NCBI GenBank assembly: GCA_902806575.1
Contig: CADCXD010000009.1
Coordinates: 3,038,001 to 3,102,000 of the forward strand
DNA length: 64,000 nt
From: Jackrogersella multiformis
Taxonomy: Eukaryota > Ascomycota > Sordariomycetes > Xylariales > Hypoxylaceae
Direction of reading: 5' to 3'
Shown here: piece by piece, positions 1 to 10,534 of the stretch
How positions within the stretch are numbered: the first letter of the stretch is position 1
Layout of the letters: every line of letters begins with the position of its first letter
Program-made: the position numbers and the translations under genes
Notes under the pieces: generated by a model
Databases searched by the model: none
What the model saw: the letters and a program-made list of their open reading frames with translations, nothing else
What the model was told of the DNA's origin: nothing

Positions 1-1148
1 CCATTGAAACACACATGGTTACCACGAGCTGGTCGTTGAAGAAATCCGGACGCTCTACCTTAGCCTGGATGAAATGAGAAAGCAAATCGGGCGGCGTGTC
101 CTTTGTCTGTCCCCAAGCAAAATTCTCCTTCGAGAACGTCTGGCCAGAAGGATGGCGCTCGGCCAGACGAGCCTTCGCAAAACGTGCGACCCCGAACGTG
201 GCCTCGCCGATGCCGTGCTTGGCAGCCCATAACCTGATGGGATTCTTCTTCCAGAGTTTGTCGAGGACAGGAATTTGTCCAATCTACTCCGTGCTCGTTA
301 GCGTGGCCCTTGCCTAAGCCAAATCCAACAATGCGAGAGTTATCTTACTAGCGCGGCATAATCGAAAAGTCTCGCATTGTCGCGGACAATATTGTCAACG
401 TCGACATTGGATTCCAGGAAGCCATGTCTCTTGGAGTACACCATGTCCCCGATGACATCGAATGTGTAGAACTGGAGCCAGCGGTAGAAGTTGCACACTT
501 CCCCCGTGGACGCGAACCTCTTGTCTGTCTGACCCAAGAACACCTCGTTCGTCGAATCGAAGAACGGTTCGTATTGCATCTGGGTGGACATCGAGAATGC
601 ACTATTTACACTTCGCTTTAGTTGCGAGTGGAAGTGTTCCGATTGAGTACTAAACAATGTCGGTAGCGGTTGACCCCTGGAAGTAGCCATCTGAACGGGA
701 TAGAAATCGGACTGTGGATGATTGCCTCAGTTAACACCTCTCTTTATAGGGCAATATTTCCTCTACCTTGCCGAGCAGTAATGCATCTACCGAGGTAGGT
801 ACTTGCCTTCGTGAATCCTTTACCAAGACCGTAGATGACCTTAATAGCATTTGGGTTTGCAAACGATAGAATGTTTGGTCCTAACCGCACAACATCGCCG
901 TACCTCTCGTGAAGTCTGATATGCCATTGTTCGGGATGACGCAACCAGACCTTGTAGAATCGGAGCCAGTCCGTGAACCGTGCCGGCAAGGGTCCGGGGT
1001 ACTTGTTCAACCCTCTGTTGAAGTAATTCCGAGCGAGATAGAAGATTGCCACTACTAACAGGACCAACGGCCATTGCTGAGACAGCAAATCGAGGAAAGT
1101 GCTTGCAAGCATAACGTCAGTAAAATGCCGTAGATTGAACTGTGCCAA
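1..1148 (-). CDS. cytochrome P450 monooxygenase (pisatin-demethylase-like), 5' part, runs off window
   Basis: Membrane-bound haem monooxygenase of the endoplasmic reticulum; substrate unknown. Exons read 1148-807, 711-349 and 283 to beyond base 1. About 329 N-terminal residues are visible; the I-helix and haem-binding Cys motif lie outside the window. A hydrophobic anchor (WPLVLLVVAIFYLA, residues about 26-39) is followed by the proline-rich hinge KYPGPLPARF. Later come RYGDVVRLGPN, SEHFHSQLKRSVNSAFSM and FDVIGDMVYSKRHGF, which resemble fungal pisatin-demethylase-type P450s. Intron 1 (712-806) starts with GC, not GT: the reading GFTK/SDFYPVQM needs the donor GCAAGT, a good GC-AG donor. Intron 2 (284-348) is GTAAGA...GTAG and joins phase 0 into IGQIPVLDKLW. 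Exon 3 is open to the window edge. Met13 is an alternative start. The subfamily is inferred from memory of the family pattern. Confidence 0.88.
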
Positions 1149-3168
1149 TACCTATGTGGATAGTGGACAAGAGAGTGAATATGTCGCCTACAAGTTTACA
1201 TTTCTTGAGATGTACATATACCTTTCACCAACATGGAGGAAACCGGAGAGAAGAGGGATCCTCGGGTTCCCATACGGCCCTGCAGGAACTGCATCCGGTC
1301 GGCAGACTCACGAAGAATTATGGTATAATAGTCTGCCGGGCAAGTTTGTCGAATGCCGGCAGTTACGAGAGGCGTTTATCATGCCTCTGACGTGTAGGGT
1401 CTCCATTTCGAATCTCACGCCGGCTAGAAGGACTTATATGATCTAGCTGGGTCTTATCTTACCCTATTATATGTGCTCTTCAAGGGGGTTAAGCGCCGAC
1501 CATCTCCCTGAAGTGAGATTATTAATTACCAAGGTATATTGAACAACCCCGGACATATGGTTAAATAAAAGACATGTGAAAGGAGTCAAGGCAAAAAGGC
1601 AAGGTGAAGCGAGCGATAGGGCGGAGATATGGTGTGATACAGATATAGGGGGAAAGTCTGGATTCTGACAAGGCCAGAATGCTTAGAGATAACCGGGTTG
1701 AGCTTATCTCCGAATCGTCGTCCTTGAATCGCCAAACACTACGACGGGAGTAACAAAGCTTGCATTGGGCTACCGGCCACTCGGCCAATAAGTCGACGTA
1801 TTACAAACATATCTGACCCCCGAGGTTTTCGGCCGACAAGCCTGAACCGGATAAATCGTGTAACCTTGGAGTTCAATACGCATCGGAGGACCCCCCGGCC
1901 GGTACTCGCTACCGCCGAAACTGAACAAGATCTCCACGTACACCAGGACGTCGTATCGTGGTGTCCCACGGGACTTTCGTGCGGCCTAAAGTTGACCCTA
2001 TCACGTCGTTTCTGCAGGTCAATTAGTTAGGCTATATTGAACATAGGGGATCCTCGTAAAAGGCCAGAAGAAAAAATTTATATTGCCCGAATTTGATAAT
2101 AATAGTTAACCCGAGAGATTTTCCATACGAGACCTGCATAAATAGGCGCTACCTAGTCCCACGGAGATTCTTACGATGCCGCAGATGAGTTGATAGGACC
2201 TGCGGGTTTCTTGTCGTATTTATGATTATATTTTACACCTAAGATGTAGGACTCTCGGTGGGACGATCGTAAAGCAGCCTCCATCGCCAAATGATTCCAT
2301 TTTCGTGAAGCCGAATGGAATTATCGCTTAATATCCGTATTGCCGGTATTACCTTTATGTGGAAGAGGATCTAAACGCTTTCTTGTATAGGTAATCTTTA
2401 GAATAAGACCATCGACGATTGAGAGAACTTTCGTGAAGCCCACGACAATAGGACTTCTTATCACGATGCTTGTTAAAGTTATAACCGCTATTGACACGGG
2501 ACGGTCCGCTATCCGCTGCGCCAAGCATCGAAGGATTCAGCTTGCAGTTTACCAGACGTCGCGATCACGAGATGATTACCTTCTCGTTAACATTATTGAG
2601 CAAACCCGTCGTTGCGGTCTGTGGGGCATTGAGCTTACGACTATTTACAGTGGGCCATATTTTATTCTTTCCGGGATTTAGAATCGAATTAAGTATAGGT
2701 CAGGACGGGGCGAGGGAGAGGGTCCAGATCCTATCTTGTATTTGCATCGATTATTTTACACAATGCTAGTCGAGTCGAAACCGTGTAGTCTGTCCTTAAT
2801 GTGTAGAGCCTTCATTCGATGGATTCCACCGTCCTTTTTGCTACCCTTAAGTAAAGGAGTTACAAATGCCTTCCGGTAGAGAGTAGCGAAAGAAATAGGC
2901 GATGATAATAGTGGCAGTAGAGCACGTCGACGATCGCCACTAGAAAGAGCCCTTTAGAGTTATAAATGCAACCCAGTTATGCTTGACGTCTTTATCCAGG
3001 GTCTTAGACCAGAGTATTCGAATATACTAGTAATCATGTGTGATCTTCCTCAAAATACCGCATAGGAACACTCCCGATTCGGCATGGCCTCAGACTTCTC
3101 ATGGCGCCTGCTTCTTCAGAGAACCACACAGGCTGCAACGGTCCCATAAAGTAAAATACTAACCCGGT
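1149..3168. other. intergenic, no gene recognised
   Basis: Two kilobases between the 5' end of the P450 and the 3' end of the Zn2Cys6 regulator. Short open frames (for example 1739-1969 minus, 2433-2681 plus, 2491-2769 plus) show no recognisable domain, no splice partners and no amino-acid pattern of a real protein. Base composition is moderately AT-rich with scattered short A/T runs. The first few hundred bases should hold the P450 promoter. Confidence 0.6.
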
Positions 3169-5648
3169 CTAGATGTAATGTGCAAGATCTATATGGCCAT
3201 TCCCATCCAACAAAGGGAATAAGTTGAGCGCGCCGAAAACCTGATCTGTCTGATCCTGCTGATCTCTATTCAAAAAGGCAGTACCCGAGCCGGAATCAAG
3301 TGAGCACTCTAATGATAGCAGGGCCGGGTCAATACCGTGAAAGGGGGAGGTGAGCAATTCGTGCGTCGATGAGCTTTGGGGCACATTGGTCTCTTGGGGG
3401 TCTGAGGTAGGTATTGATCTGTTAACATCCGTGGGTACATAATCCTGACGTATATGCTCATTCGGCATCAGTCCGAACAGCTGTGACGAACTTTCCGTGA
3501 TTCGAAGGCGCTCGTCAATGTCTCTCCTTTGGAGGTACTCTAGCGCGCTAGATAGCAAAGATTTCGCGATGAGTGTGTATTGCATAGCATGCGCATCATT
3601 CCTTGCAAAATATTCGAGCGCAGCGATAGACATATGGGTGTACTTCTCGATTATGCGTCCGAACCCCCCAAGAAGGCCGACGCCGAGTACCAGCGACGAC
3701 GCGAACAACCACGAACTGTTAAGCGGGTCAGCAGGGAATGTTAGATCTAGGGCGATCAACTTACACTATTAATGGCATGCGTCCGTCTAACAGTTGTCGG
3801 TTTATGAGGTCTAACACCGACTCGGCCATCAAGATTGCTGCATCGATACATGCATTTGCGAGCCTCGCTCTCCCCGAATTCTCACCACCGATATTAGGAA
3901 TATCAGCCATGGAAGCATTGTCTGGGAGACGTTTACACAGCTCGTACATCAGAAAAGGTCTGGCGACTAGCATGACAGCATAATAGTAACAGCACATGAC
4001 TTGACATGCCCCGACGACCTCTGATCTATCTTCTCGTGGCAGTTCGACAACGGTTCGTTTTAACCGAGGAAGCCATCTGCTTGACCAATCTCTAAGCTGG
4101 CGCGAGATCCCCTCTGTAAGTTGAAGCGAGATCTTTCTTCTAGAGTATACCTGCAGTACAATCTCTTCGGTAATCGAAAGTATCTGGACTGACGCATTTA
4201 AGAGGTCAAACTTCTCCTGTCCATCGGCGTCTAAGTTTCGATAGGGCACCGTACAATCTATATCCGACATCGATGGCGGTCTACCCATAGATATGCTAAG
4301 AAACAAGTCGAGTACCCGTAAACTCTTCCAAAGACGGTCCCTAATCAATATTAACCCTATCGATTTCGATCATCGTGATGAACCTACCTCCGGGTGTGCA
4401 CCTCAGTTCCGAATCGAGAATTGACCTCTGTTCTATGCAAGCCAATCGAGTATGCTGCTCGCGCAGCGATTCCTTATTGGTCTTAGCTATGAGACGAGCC
4501 AACGACCGGTTTCATGACCTACCAAAGAAGAGAAACGCGCCATTGATTTGGCATGCTCGGAGCATATATAAAGTAACGAGGGCAAAGACCTGGACGGTCT
4601 CAATTCCGAGATCGCCGCCGAGGCATGACAACGCCGAGGTCTTCGCATATTGAAAATATCTAGCAGCGGATCCCTCGTCGACAGATTGCGACCCAATGGC
4701 CAGAATCAGGTAATTGACGGCGGACGCCACATCCCTAGAGGCACCTTTCTCGGTAACCCATGAGGATATATTATGCACAAGGCGATCATTCTCAAAGAGA
4801 TCAACCAACCCGGATGTCTGCGATGAATATTAGAAGATGAAATATAACAACCAGAATGATATACGATCCAGCTAGGTTACCACTGATATAAAGACAGACA
4901 CTATCCGTTCGATGTCGATGAGGTTTACATGCGGTTCTTCGTCGTCGATAGGAAATAACGGGTCGGAAGAAGCGTTCTCCAGCATCGAAACTCGACTTGT
5001 TTGAGGCGCAAAGGCGTTCGGATCTACCCGGGATGCCACAATTTGACGTACGGTCTGGAAAAGGGATAGCGGTGCACAATCTCCAATAAAAACTAAACGA
5101 AACATGTCAATTACAATTAGGACGGACACCCGCTTTGAACGACAGCGAGATCTCCTCATACTTAGCTTTCCCCTTGCGTCGCACAGCAAGCGTGCTTCTC
5201 GGGGGACGTCTGCTTCCTCCTCAGCAGAGACATCGCTACGATGGATGAGACTATCCGATGCGGGAGGAGATTCTGTCGAGGAAGCGGACGCAACGAGAAT
5301 GTCCGGGAGTACCTCCGGCCCAGCGGACGGCGGAACCGAGGACTGAGTCGCGGAAGATTCAGGGGAAGGTAGACGCGGCCTTCTCACTCGGCGTCGACCA
5401 ACAGGAGAAAAGCGGCAGGTTACGCTACCTTGCCGACTATTACAGTAGCTACAAGGTAACTTCCCGTCGCATTTAACTACAGAGAAACATGTCAATTCTT
5501 GTCATATAATAATGTAATATATATATATATATTATCGTCTATAAGGCGAGTTACTGTTCTTTAACATAAATACTCCTCGCTTACCTTTGCGTTGTTTACA
5601 TATATCACAGGCGTTTGCAACTCTTACACGGGTCATTGGAGAAGACAT
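3169..5648 (-). CDS. Zn2Cys6 fungal transcription factor
   Basis: Nuclear DNA-binding regulator. Seven exons: 5648-5585, 5476-5162, 5092-4881, 4817-4523, 4472-4388, 4340-3765, 3715-3169; introns 108, 69, 63, 50, 47 and 49 nt; total 2094 nt, 697 aa. The zinc cluster is split by intron 1: exon 1 gives NACDICKQRK and exon 2 gives VKCDGKLPCSYC, so the six cysteines fall at residues 14, 17, 24, 30, 33 and 42 (C-x2-C-x6-C-x5-C-x2-C-x8-C), followed by a basic linker RRRVRRPR. A Ser/Pro-rich spacer precedes the fungal-specific middle homology region (about residues 190-420), containing FGIAARAAYSIGLHR and RRDRLWKSLRVLDLFLSIS followed by the MGRP motif. One intron (4473-4522) uses an AAG acceptor. Each join restores the family reading. 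The regulon is unknown; the nearest candidate targets are the P450 and the dioxygenase, but this is only proximity. Confidence 0.92.
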
Positions 5649-6153
5649 GCCGGTTTATTAGTCGGGATCGTTAAAAGGTTTATAAGACCCGAACTCTGTC
5701 GCTTTAAGGACATATATGAGCCTTTTATGATGTAAACATTATAGACATTATTGTTGCGTTGGTTACCTAATGCTAGGTTTTTTAAGTAAGAAAATTGAAG
5801 ATAAAGATTGAAAACAGAATGCTCAGGTGGTACCTAGTACTTAAGCGGATATCGGATATCGGAACTTCGGAAGCTGAGCTGACGAAAGAACGGACCTCTA
5901 TTCGTACTCCACTATTTATCTAGGTGTCCGTGGTACCCCGTCGGGTTTTCATCCGGCTTCCGACGTGACTTCTATTATTATCCAACTCGACACCTCTGAT
6001 CCGAGACATTCCCTACAAAGACCCCCACTGTAAACAATTTTGATTTCCCATCATCTATTTACCTAGGTAGGTACCTAGAACTCACTGGCGACCTCGGGAG
6101 TCGTGTACTTTACTTAGGCACCTAGGCATCTAAGGCAATGGCATTATATTTCT
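5649..6153. other. intergenic between two minus-strand genes
   Basis: About 500 bp holding the promoter of the Zn2Cys6 gene and the 3' flank of the dioxygenase gene. Around 6060-6083 and 6117-6130 lie copies of the palindromic word built on CCTAGG (TACCTAGGTAGGTACCTAG). GATATCGGATATCGGA near 5848-5864 is a short direct repeat. No ORF of note. Confidence 0.6.
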
Positions 6154-7540
6154 CTATGCCCTCGAGGTCGCAGTTCCTGTCGAGTATGTCTCATCTCGCG
6201 TCTGCTTCAGAAACGGTATCAGTGCCGTTCCTCCTGTCCCAGTCAATTCCCTCTCTTGCCCTTGGTTAGATCGCGACGACGAAGTAGCAAGATTAACTGT
6301 CGTAATCTGACTTTGCTTTCTCGATGGCACAATGATGTATCTTGTCACAAGTTGCATGTGTCTATTTCGAAAATCTCCAAGAGCTTTGGTGGCAGCTTGA
6401 AAAGATCGCCGCAGTTGTCTATGCTCGTCCGAACCACCAGGCTCGTTTGCGAGTTCCCTGAGGCCTTTCATGCGCGAGACATGTTCTAGGAACGCTCTAT
6501 GTGGACCTGGCATATAAGAGCGAACCTCCTCGTGGAAAGTCGTCGCTGCTCCGCTCGCGCCCGAAGACACCGCCGAACTTGTATGCGCGCCGTTGCCGGA
6601 TGATTTGTGTTCGACTCCAAGGATGGCATCGAAGAATTGAATGAGTGAACTTTGCCCGTTGCTGCCACCTCTCAACTGTTTCCAGCTGGGTGTTCCATCT
6701 TCTTCTTGGTATAAGACCCCGTTTGGAAGGCCAGCTACGCCCATGTTCTTGCTTCCGGCTAGATAAGGGCGGATCTGATGGTAGAACACCATAGGATCAC
6801 ACTTTTCATACATCCGGTCGAGTAGCCTACCAAGCTTGTCGATACAGTCTGTCAACTCCTCCAGGGCTCTTGTTATCGTCGAATGGTCTCGATTTTGAAT
6901 TGCATCAAGTGCCCGAAGCATGACCGGAATTATGTAGGCACCTTGTGCTTCCATTGCCACGGACACCGAGAAGAACCATGACTCATCCTGCGTGCCACTA
7001 AACGTGTGCAAAGCTTCTACCTCGTCAAGATTTCGGAAGTCGGATCCACTGCACGTGAAGTTCCAGAGGTTAAGTGCAGCATACGTCGCAACTGGCGGAA
7101 GGTCGAGGTGCTTTGAGACTTGAAGAAAGGGAACCGATATCACCGGAGGGAGCACCTAGTTGTTTCGCTTGTCAGTTATCTAGTGCATGTATTAGCTAAG
7201 TGGGGGTTCATACCTCCGACGCCTTTTCACCTCCCCAGATGTACGCATGTGCTAAAAATGATAGAACTACGTAGGCCCGACGCCACTCTTCTTCCGTGTA
7301 GAGTTTATTCGTCGAAAGGATCTGTATGCTGTCCACAGCTTCTCGGATCGCCCTCTCCTTTATCAACGACGGGAGATCATCTAGCAAGGATTCCCACGGA
7401 GCATAATATGAACTTGGTAGTCGTCCTAAAGGTTCTCGTTCGGGAAGAAACCCATTCTTGGATATAAAGTAACGCTCGAGTAAGTCAGGTCGTTCATTAT
7501 GCTCTTTATATTGCAAGGAAGTATGAATTCGACCTGGCAT
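6154..7540 (-). CDS. indoleamine 2,3-dioxygenase
   Basis: Haem dioxygenase opening the indole ring of tryptophan to N-formylkynurenine, the first step of the kynurenine/NAD pathway; cytosolic. Two exons, 7540-7214 and 7155-6154, with a 58-nt intron (GTATGA...CTAG); 442 aa. Family blocks are clear: GFLPEREPLGRLP and YYAPWESLLDDLP in exon 1; then RPYLAGSK with GLPNGVLYQ, and FRNRHMQLVTRYI with the proximal haem ligand His near residue 375, plus the C-terminal GTGGTALIPFLKQ. A Ser/Ala/Gly-rich insert before PGPHRAFLEH is typical of fungal IDOs. The start is taken at the ATG at 7540; the frame stays open upstream through AT-rich DNA that does not look coding. The first ~20 residues differ from the usual short leader, so an upstream exon cannot be excluded. 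Divergent from the FBPase-like gene. Confidence 0.93.
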
Positions 7541-8329
7541 TGTGACACGATAACTATTGTAAACATTAACTTTGAAGTTAAAAAAATATAATTTAATATA
7601 AGCTGAAGACAAATCCACGAAGTAATCATATTTTAAATACTTAACCGGGCAGTTAGGAAAAGGAGTTCGGTTATACCTCCGCAGATGATCATCGGAACTC
7701 GGATACTGGGTCACGGAAGAGCTGGTTTGGTAATATAACCATCTTCCGTTCCGTTCCTTGCACCGTATCTATTACCCTTGAGATTTTATCTCTCTCCTTA
7801 CTATATAATAGAAATTATATCAATGGGTGGATCAATTAAACCTTAACGTATATCCGAGTTAAATAACATTATCCACTCGATATATTCGTCGATCTTAAGT
7901 AAATTGTTTCGCTAATAAGTACTTATGCAAGATGTTAAATTTTAATCATAATAGATTAATCATTGTGAATATCTTAACTATTTTAACGTCCCGTCTTAAA
8001 TATATCAAACCGGTGAACAAACCTTAACCTTTTATATATATATATATATATTTAAAGAAGCATACCTCGCATTTAAAAAAGTGTCGATAAGTACATAGCA
8101 ATACACGTCGACGAAGAGAGTACAGTATTCGCCACAGTGCAATTAAGATTTAGTCGTAACCCTTATTATTGTGGTAAATTATATTAATATGCCTTAAATA
8201 CTTAAGGACCCGTTAATTACATAAATTATGAGGGTTTTATTACACTTTACCTGTTAAAAGACCGAGACCAATGCTCACTTTACCGGATACAACTCGGCCA
8301 TCGAGGTTTTTAAAATCACATAGAAACCT
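7541..8329. promoter_or_regulatory. divergent AT-rich intergenic region between IDO and the FBPase-like gene
   Basis: About 790 bp that must contain both promoters. It is strongly AT-rich, with a (TA)n tract at about 8034-8051 and many TTAA/TAAT words. Composition resembles mild RIP decay compared with the flanking exons. No defined transcription-factor site can be called with confidence. Confidence 0.5.
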
Positions 8330-9325
8330 ATGGCTGACCCCGGCTTGAAGGATTATCTTCAGCATGCTGCCTCTTCGCATGCACATCGAGGATTGGTAGA
8401 ATCGGTACTACCGACACTAATCGATTGCATTTCGGATATAGCGAAAGCCCTCAGAAGTTCGCATTACGTCTCTCATGCGGGTAGTGCGAATGCGTTTGGT
8501 GATGACCAGCTTAATGTGGATGTGCTAGCCGAGAACAGCATCCGAGGTGCCATCTCGCGATGTTCTTTTGTGACCACGGCCAGCAGCGAGGAGGATCCGG
8601 TCGAACGAGATGCTCGAGATCAACAAGAACCCCCAGCTAGTGGTATCTCCGGGGAGCATTATACCGTTGCGTTTGATCCCCTAGATGGCAGCTCTATCAT
8701 AGCACCAAACTGGACCGTAGGGACCATAATCGGTATTTGGCAAGGGAAGACGGCACTCAATCAACCACCAGCAAACAAGCAGGTGGCCGCTGTGCTCGGT
8801 ATTTACGGTCCGCGTACTACAGCCATCATTGCGCTCCGCCTGCCCGGGTCTGAACCAACATGTCTCGAGATAGGAATCGGCGATGATGGTGTACGTGACT
8901 GCGAGGTCATCCGACCTGCCGTCAGGCTGGCAGAGGCGCCATTTAAGACCCACTACTTCGCCCCCGCGAATCTCCGCGCGGCGGCGGACAACGAGAAGTA
9001 CATGGGGCTAGTCTCCCACTTCATACGCAACAAATACACGCTACGGTACAGTGGCGGACTAGTTCCAGACGTGGCTCACGCGCTGGTCAAGGGCCACGGT
9101 ATATACATCTCGCCTGTGACCACAGCTAGTAAAGCAAAACTGCGACGTCTGTATGAGCTGTTCCCTCTGGCGTTGGTCATCGAGTGTGCCGGAGGGAAAG
9201 CGATTGACCCAGCCGACGGGACGAACATACTCGATAGGCCCCTAGGAGACTTGAACGAAACCGCGGGATTGGTTTGTGGGACTAAAGATGAGGTCGATTT
9301 CGTGAAGAAAGCTCTTCTCGAATAA
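8330..9325 (+). CDS. fructose-1,6-/sedoheptulose-1,7-bisphosphatase family protein
   Basis: Mg-dependent sugar-bisphosphate phosphatase; cytosolic. Intronless, 331 aa. The metal-binding motif FDPLDGSS is at about residues 115-122, preceded by the acidic metal site SSEEDP. The FBPase-family signature KLRRLYELFPLA and ECAGGKAIDP lie near the C-terminus, and GGLVPDVAHALVKG matches the sugar-phosphate region. The divergent spacing of these motifs, and the lack of the AMP-binding N-terminus of gluconeogenic FBPase, favour the fungal sedoheptulose-bisphosphatase-like subfamily over the housekeeping gluconeogenic enzyme; that choice is inference. The 3' end faces the GH105 gene, with 90 bp between stop codons. 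Confidence 0.9.
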   Translation: MADPGLKDYLQHAASSHAHRGLVESVLPTLIDCISDIAKALRSSHYVSHAGSANAFGDDQLNVDVLAENSIRGAISRCSFVTTASSEEDPVERDARDQQEPPASGISGEHYTVAFDPLDGSSIIAPNWTVGTIIGIWQGKTALNQPPANKQVAAVLGIYGPRTTAIIALRLPGSEPTCLEIGIGDDGVRDCEVIRPAVRLAEAPFKTHYFAPANLRAAADNEKYMGLVSHFIRNKYTLRYSGGLVPDVAHALVKGHGIYISPVTTASKAKLRRLYELFPLALVIECAGGKAIDPADGTNILDRPLGDLNETAGLVCGTKDEVDFVKKALLE

Positions 9326-9415
9326 ACCCCCACAATCATTAAAGCGTCAACGAGGCGGGTTAGATGGCTAGTCGCCCTGCTTGCATGTTTGGGGTGACCT
9401 AATTTCAGCTACTAC

Positions 9416-10534
9416 CTAAATGAACACCCTGAGAAATTCAACCAAGGCCATAATGGCCATGGCCTGTCCGTACGGCATACTCGTAATTGGAATATCCTTG
9501 TAGTGTTGTAGCGTGTGGCCCATCCCCGTGCCAAAGGATGTGTTTAGGAGCTCCCCTTCGGCATCAATATTATCTAGCACCGCCCGTATCGCCTTGAGAG
9601 CTACAGTTTCATACTCCTTTCCGATGTACTTCTTCCTCTGTGCCTTAAGAATCCCAAAGGCAAACCCCGCCGTCGCGCTCGATTCAACATACGAGCCTTC
9701 CTCCTCCGGTCGGTCGAGAAGCGTACGCCACAGGCCCGAGGGGACCTGCAATGGCTTGAGAGCCTCGCACTGCGCATTCAACGTATCCAAAAGGTGAGTT
9801 CGAATGGGGTCGTTAGAAGGCAGGTCCAATAACTCCAAGAACTCGGGAATCACAATCGTCAGCCACGCGTTTCCTCTCGCCCACAAGGCATTTGCGAAAT
9901 TGTGACCTCCCTCGTGGAACGTCCAGCCGTGGAAAAAAAGTCCCGACTTCGTGTCGAACAAGTACTTGATATGAATCAGGAATTGCCTCTTCGCTTCATC
10001 GACGTAGTGAGGTCTGTTAAGCAGCTTTCCAATCTTGGCCAAAGGCATGACGGTCATCATGAGCGTGTCGTCCCATAACTGCTGGTCGTTCACCTCCAGG
10101 TACGTAATGTGTTGCATGCCGCCATATTTGGTCCTTTCTAGGTCGTGGTATGCCCACTCTCCCCAGCTGTCTAGCCAGGGAAGATAGGTCTGGTTACCCG
10201 TCTTCTCGTATACATAGGCTAGGGTTAGGAAGACAGCCATGGTGTTAATGTTCTTAGTAGTGCCGCCGGCAGCGAATCGATTCGCGAACCAGTCTTCGAT
10301 GATCTTTAGATACTTCTCGTCTCCGGTAAGCGAATAGTAGGCCCAAATTCCGTTAAGGCCGATCCCGTGAGTCCATTCCCAATCGTTCCATCCCTTGGTA
10401 TCGATTACGCGGCCGTCTTCCAGCGTCATCAGGAATTCACCCGTCGTGTCTTTAATGTTAACGAGCCCATCGATAAGGAACTGGATCTTGGCGTGGATGT
10501 CACTAGATTTAATCCCGTGGACTTCTGCTGGCAT
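9416..10534 (-). CDS. GH105 unsaturated rhamnogalacturonyl/glycuronyl hydrolase (YteR-like)
   Basis: Hydrolyses the unsaturated uronic acid left at the non-reducing end by pectin or rhamnogalacturonan lyases. Intronless, 372 aa, the usual length for the family. No signal peptide is visible (starts MPAEVHGIKSS), which suggests an intracellular enzyme acting on imported oligosaccharides. (alpha/alpha)6-barrel motifs: NDWEWTHGIGLNGIWAYY, QLWDDTLMMTVMPLAKIG with the likely catalytic Asp of the WDD motif, GHNFANALWARGNAWLT, and GSYVESSATAGFAFGILKA. Convergent with the bisphosphatase gene upstream of it. Confidence 0.92.
   Translation of the reverse strand: MPAEVHGIKSSDIHAKIQFLIDGLVNIKDTTGEFLMTLEDGRVIDTKGWNDWEWTHGIGLNGIWAYYSLTGDEKYLKIIEDWFANRFAAGGTTKNINTMAVFLTLAYVYEKTGNQTYLPWLDSWGEWAYHDLERTKYGGMQHITYLEVNDQQLWDDTLMMTVMPLAKIGKLLNRPHYVDEAKRQFLIHIKYLFDTKSGLFFHGWTFHEGGHNFANALWARGNAWLTIVIPEFLELLDLPSNDPIRTHLLDTLNAQCEALKPLQVPSGLWRTLLDRPEEEGSYVESSATAGFAFGILKAQRKKYIGKEYETVALKAIRAVLDNIDAEGELLNTSFGTGMGHTLQHYKDIPITSMPYGQAMAIMALVEFLRVFI

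Noticed and set aside
7541..7714. Upstream in-frame extension of the IDO gene (would add 58 residues)
   Set aside because: Tyr/Asn/Phe-rich translation of AT-rich promoter DNA; the ATG at 7540 is adjacent to the recognisable coding part.
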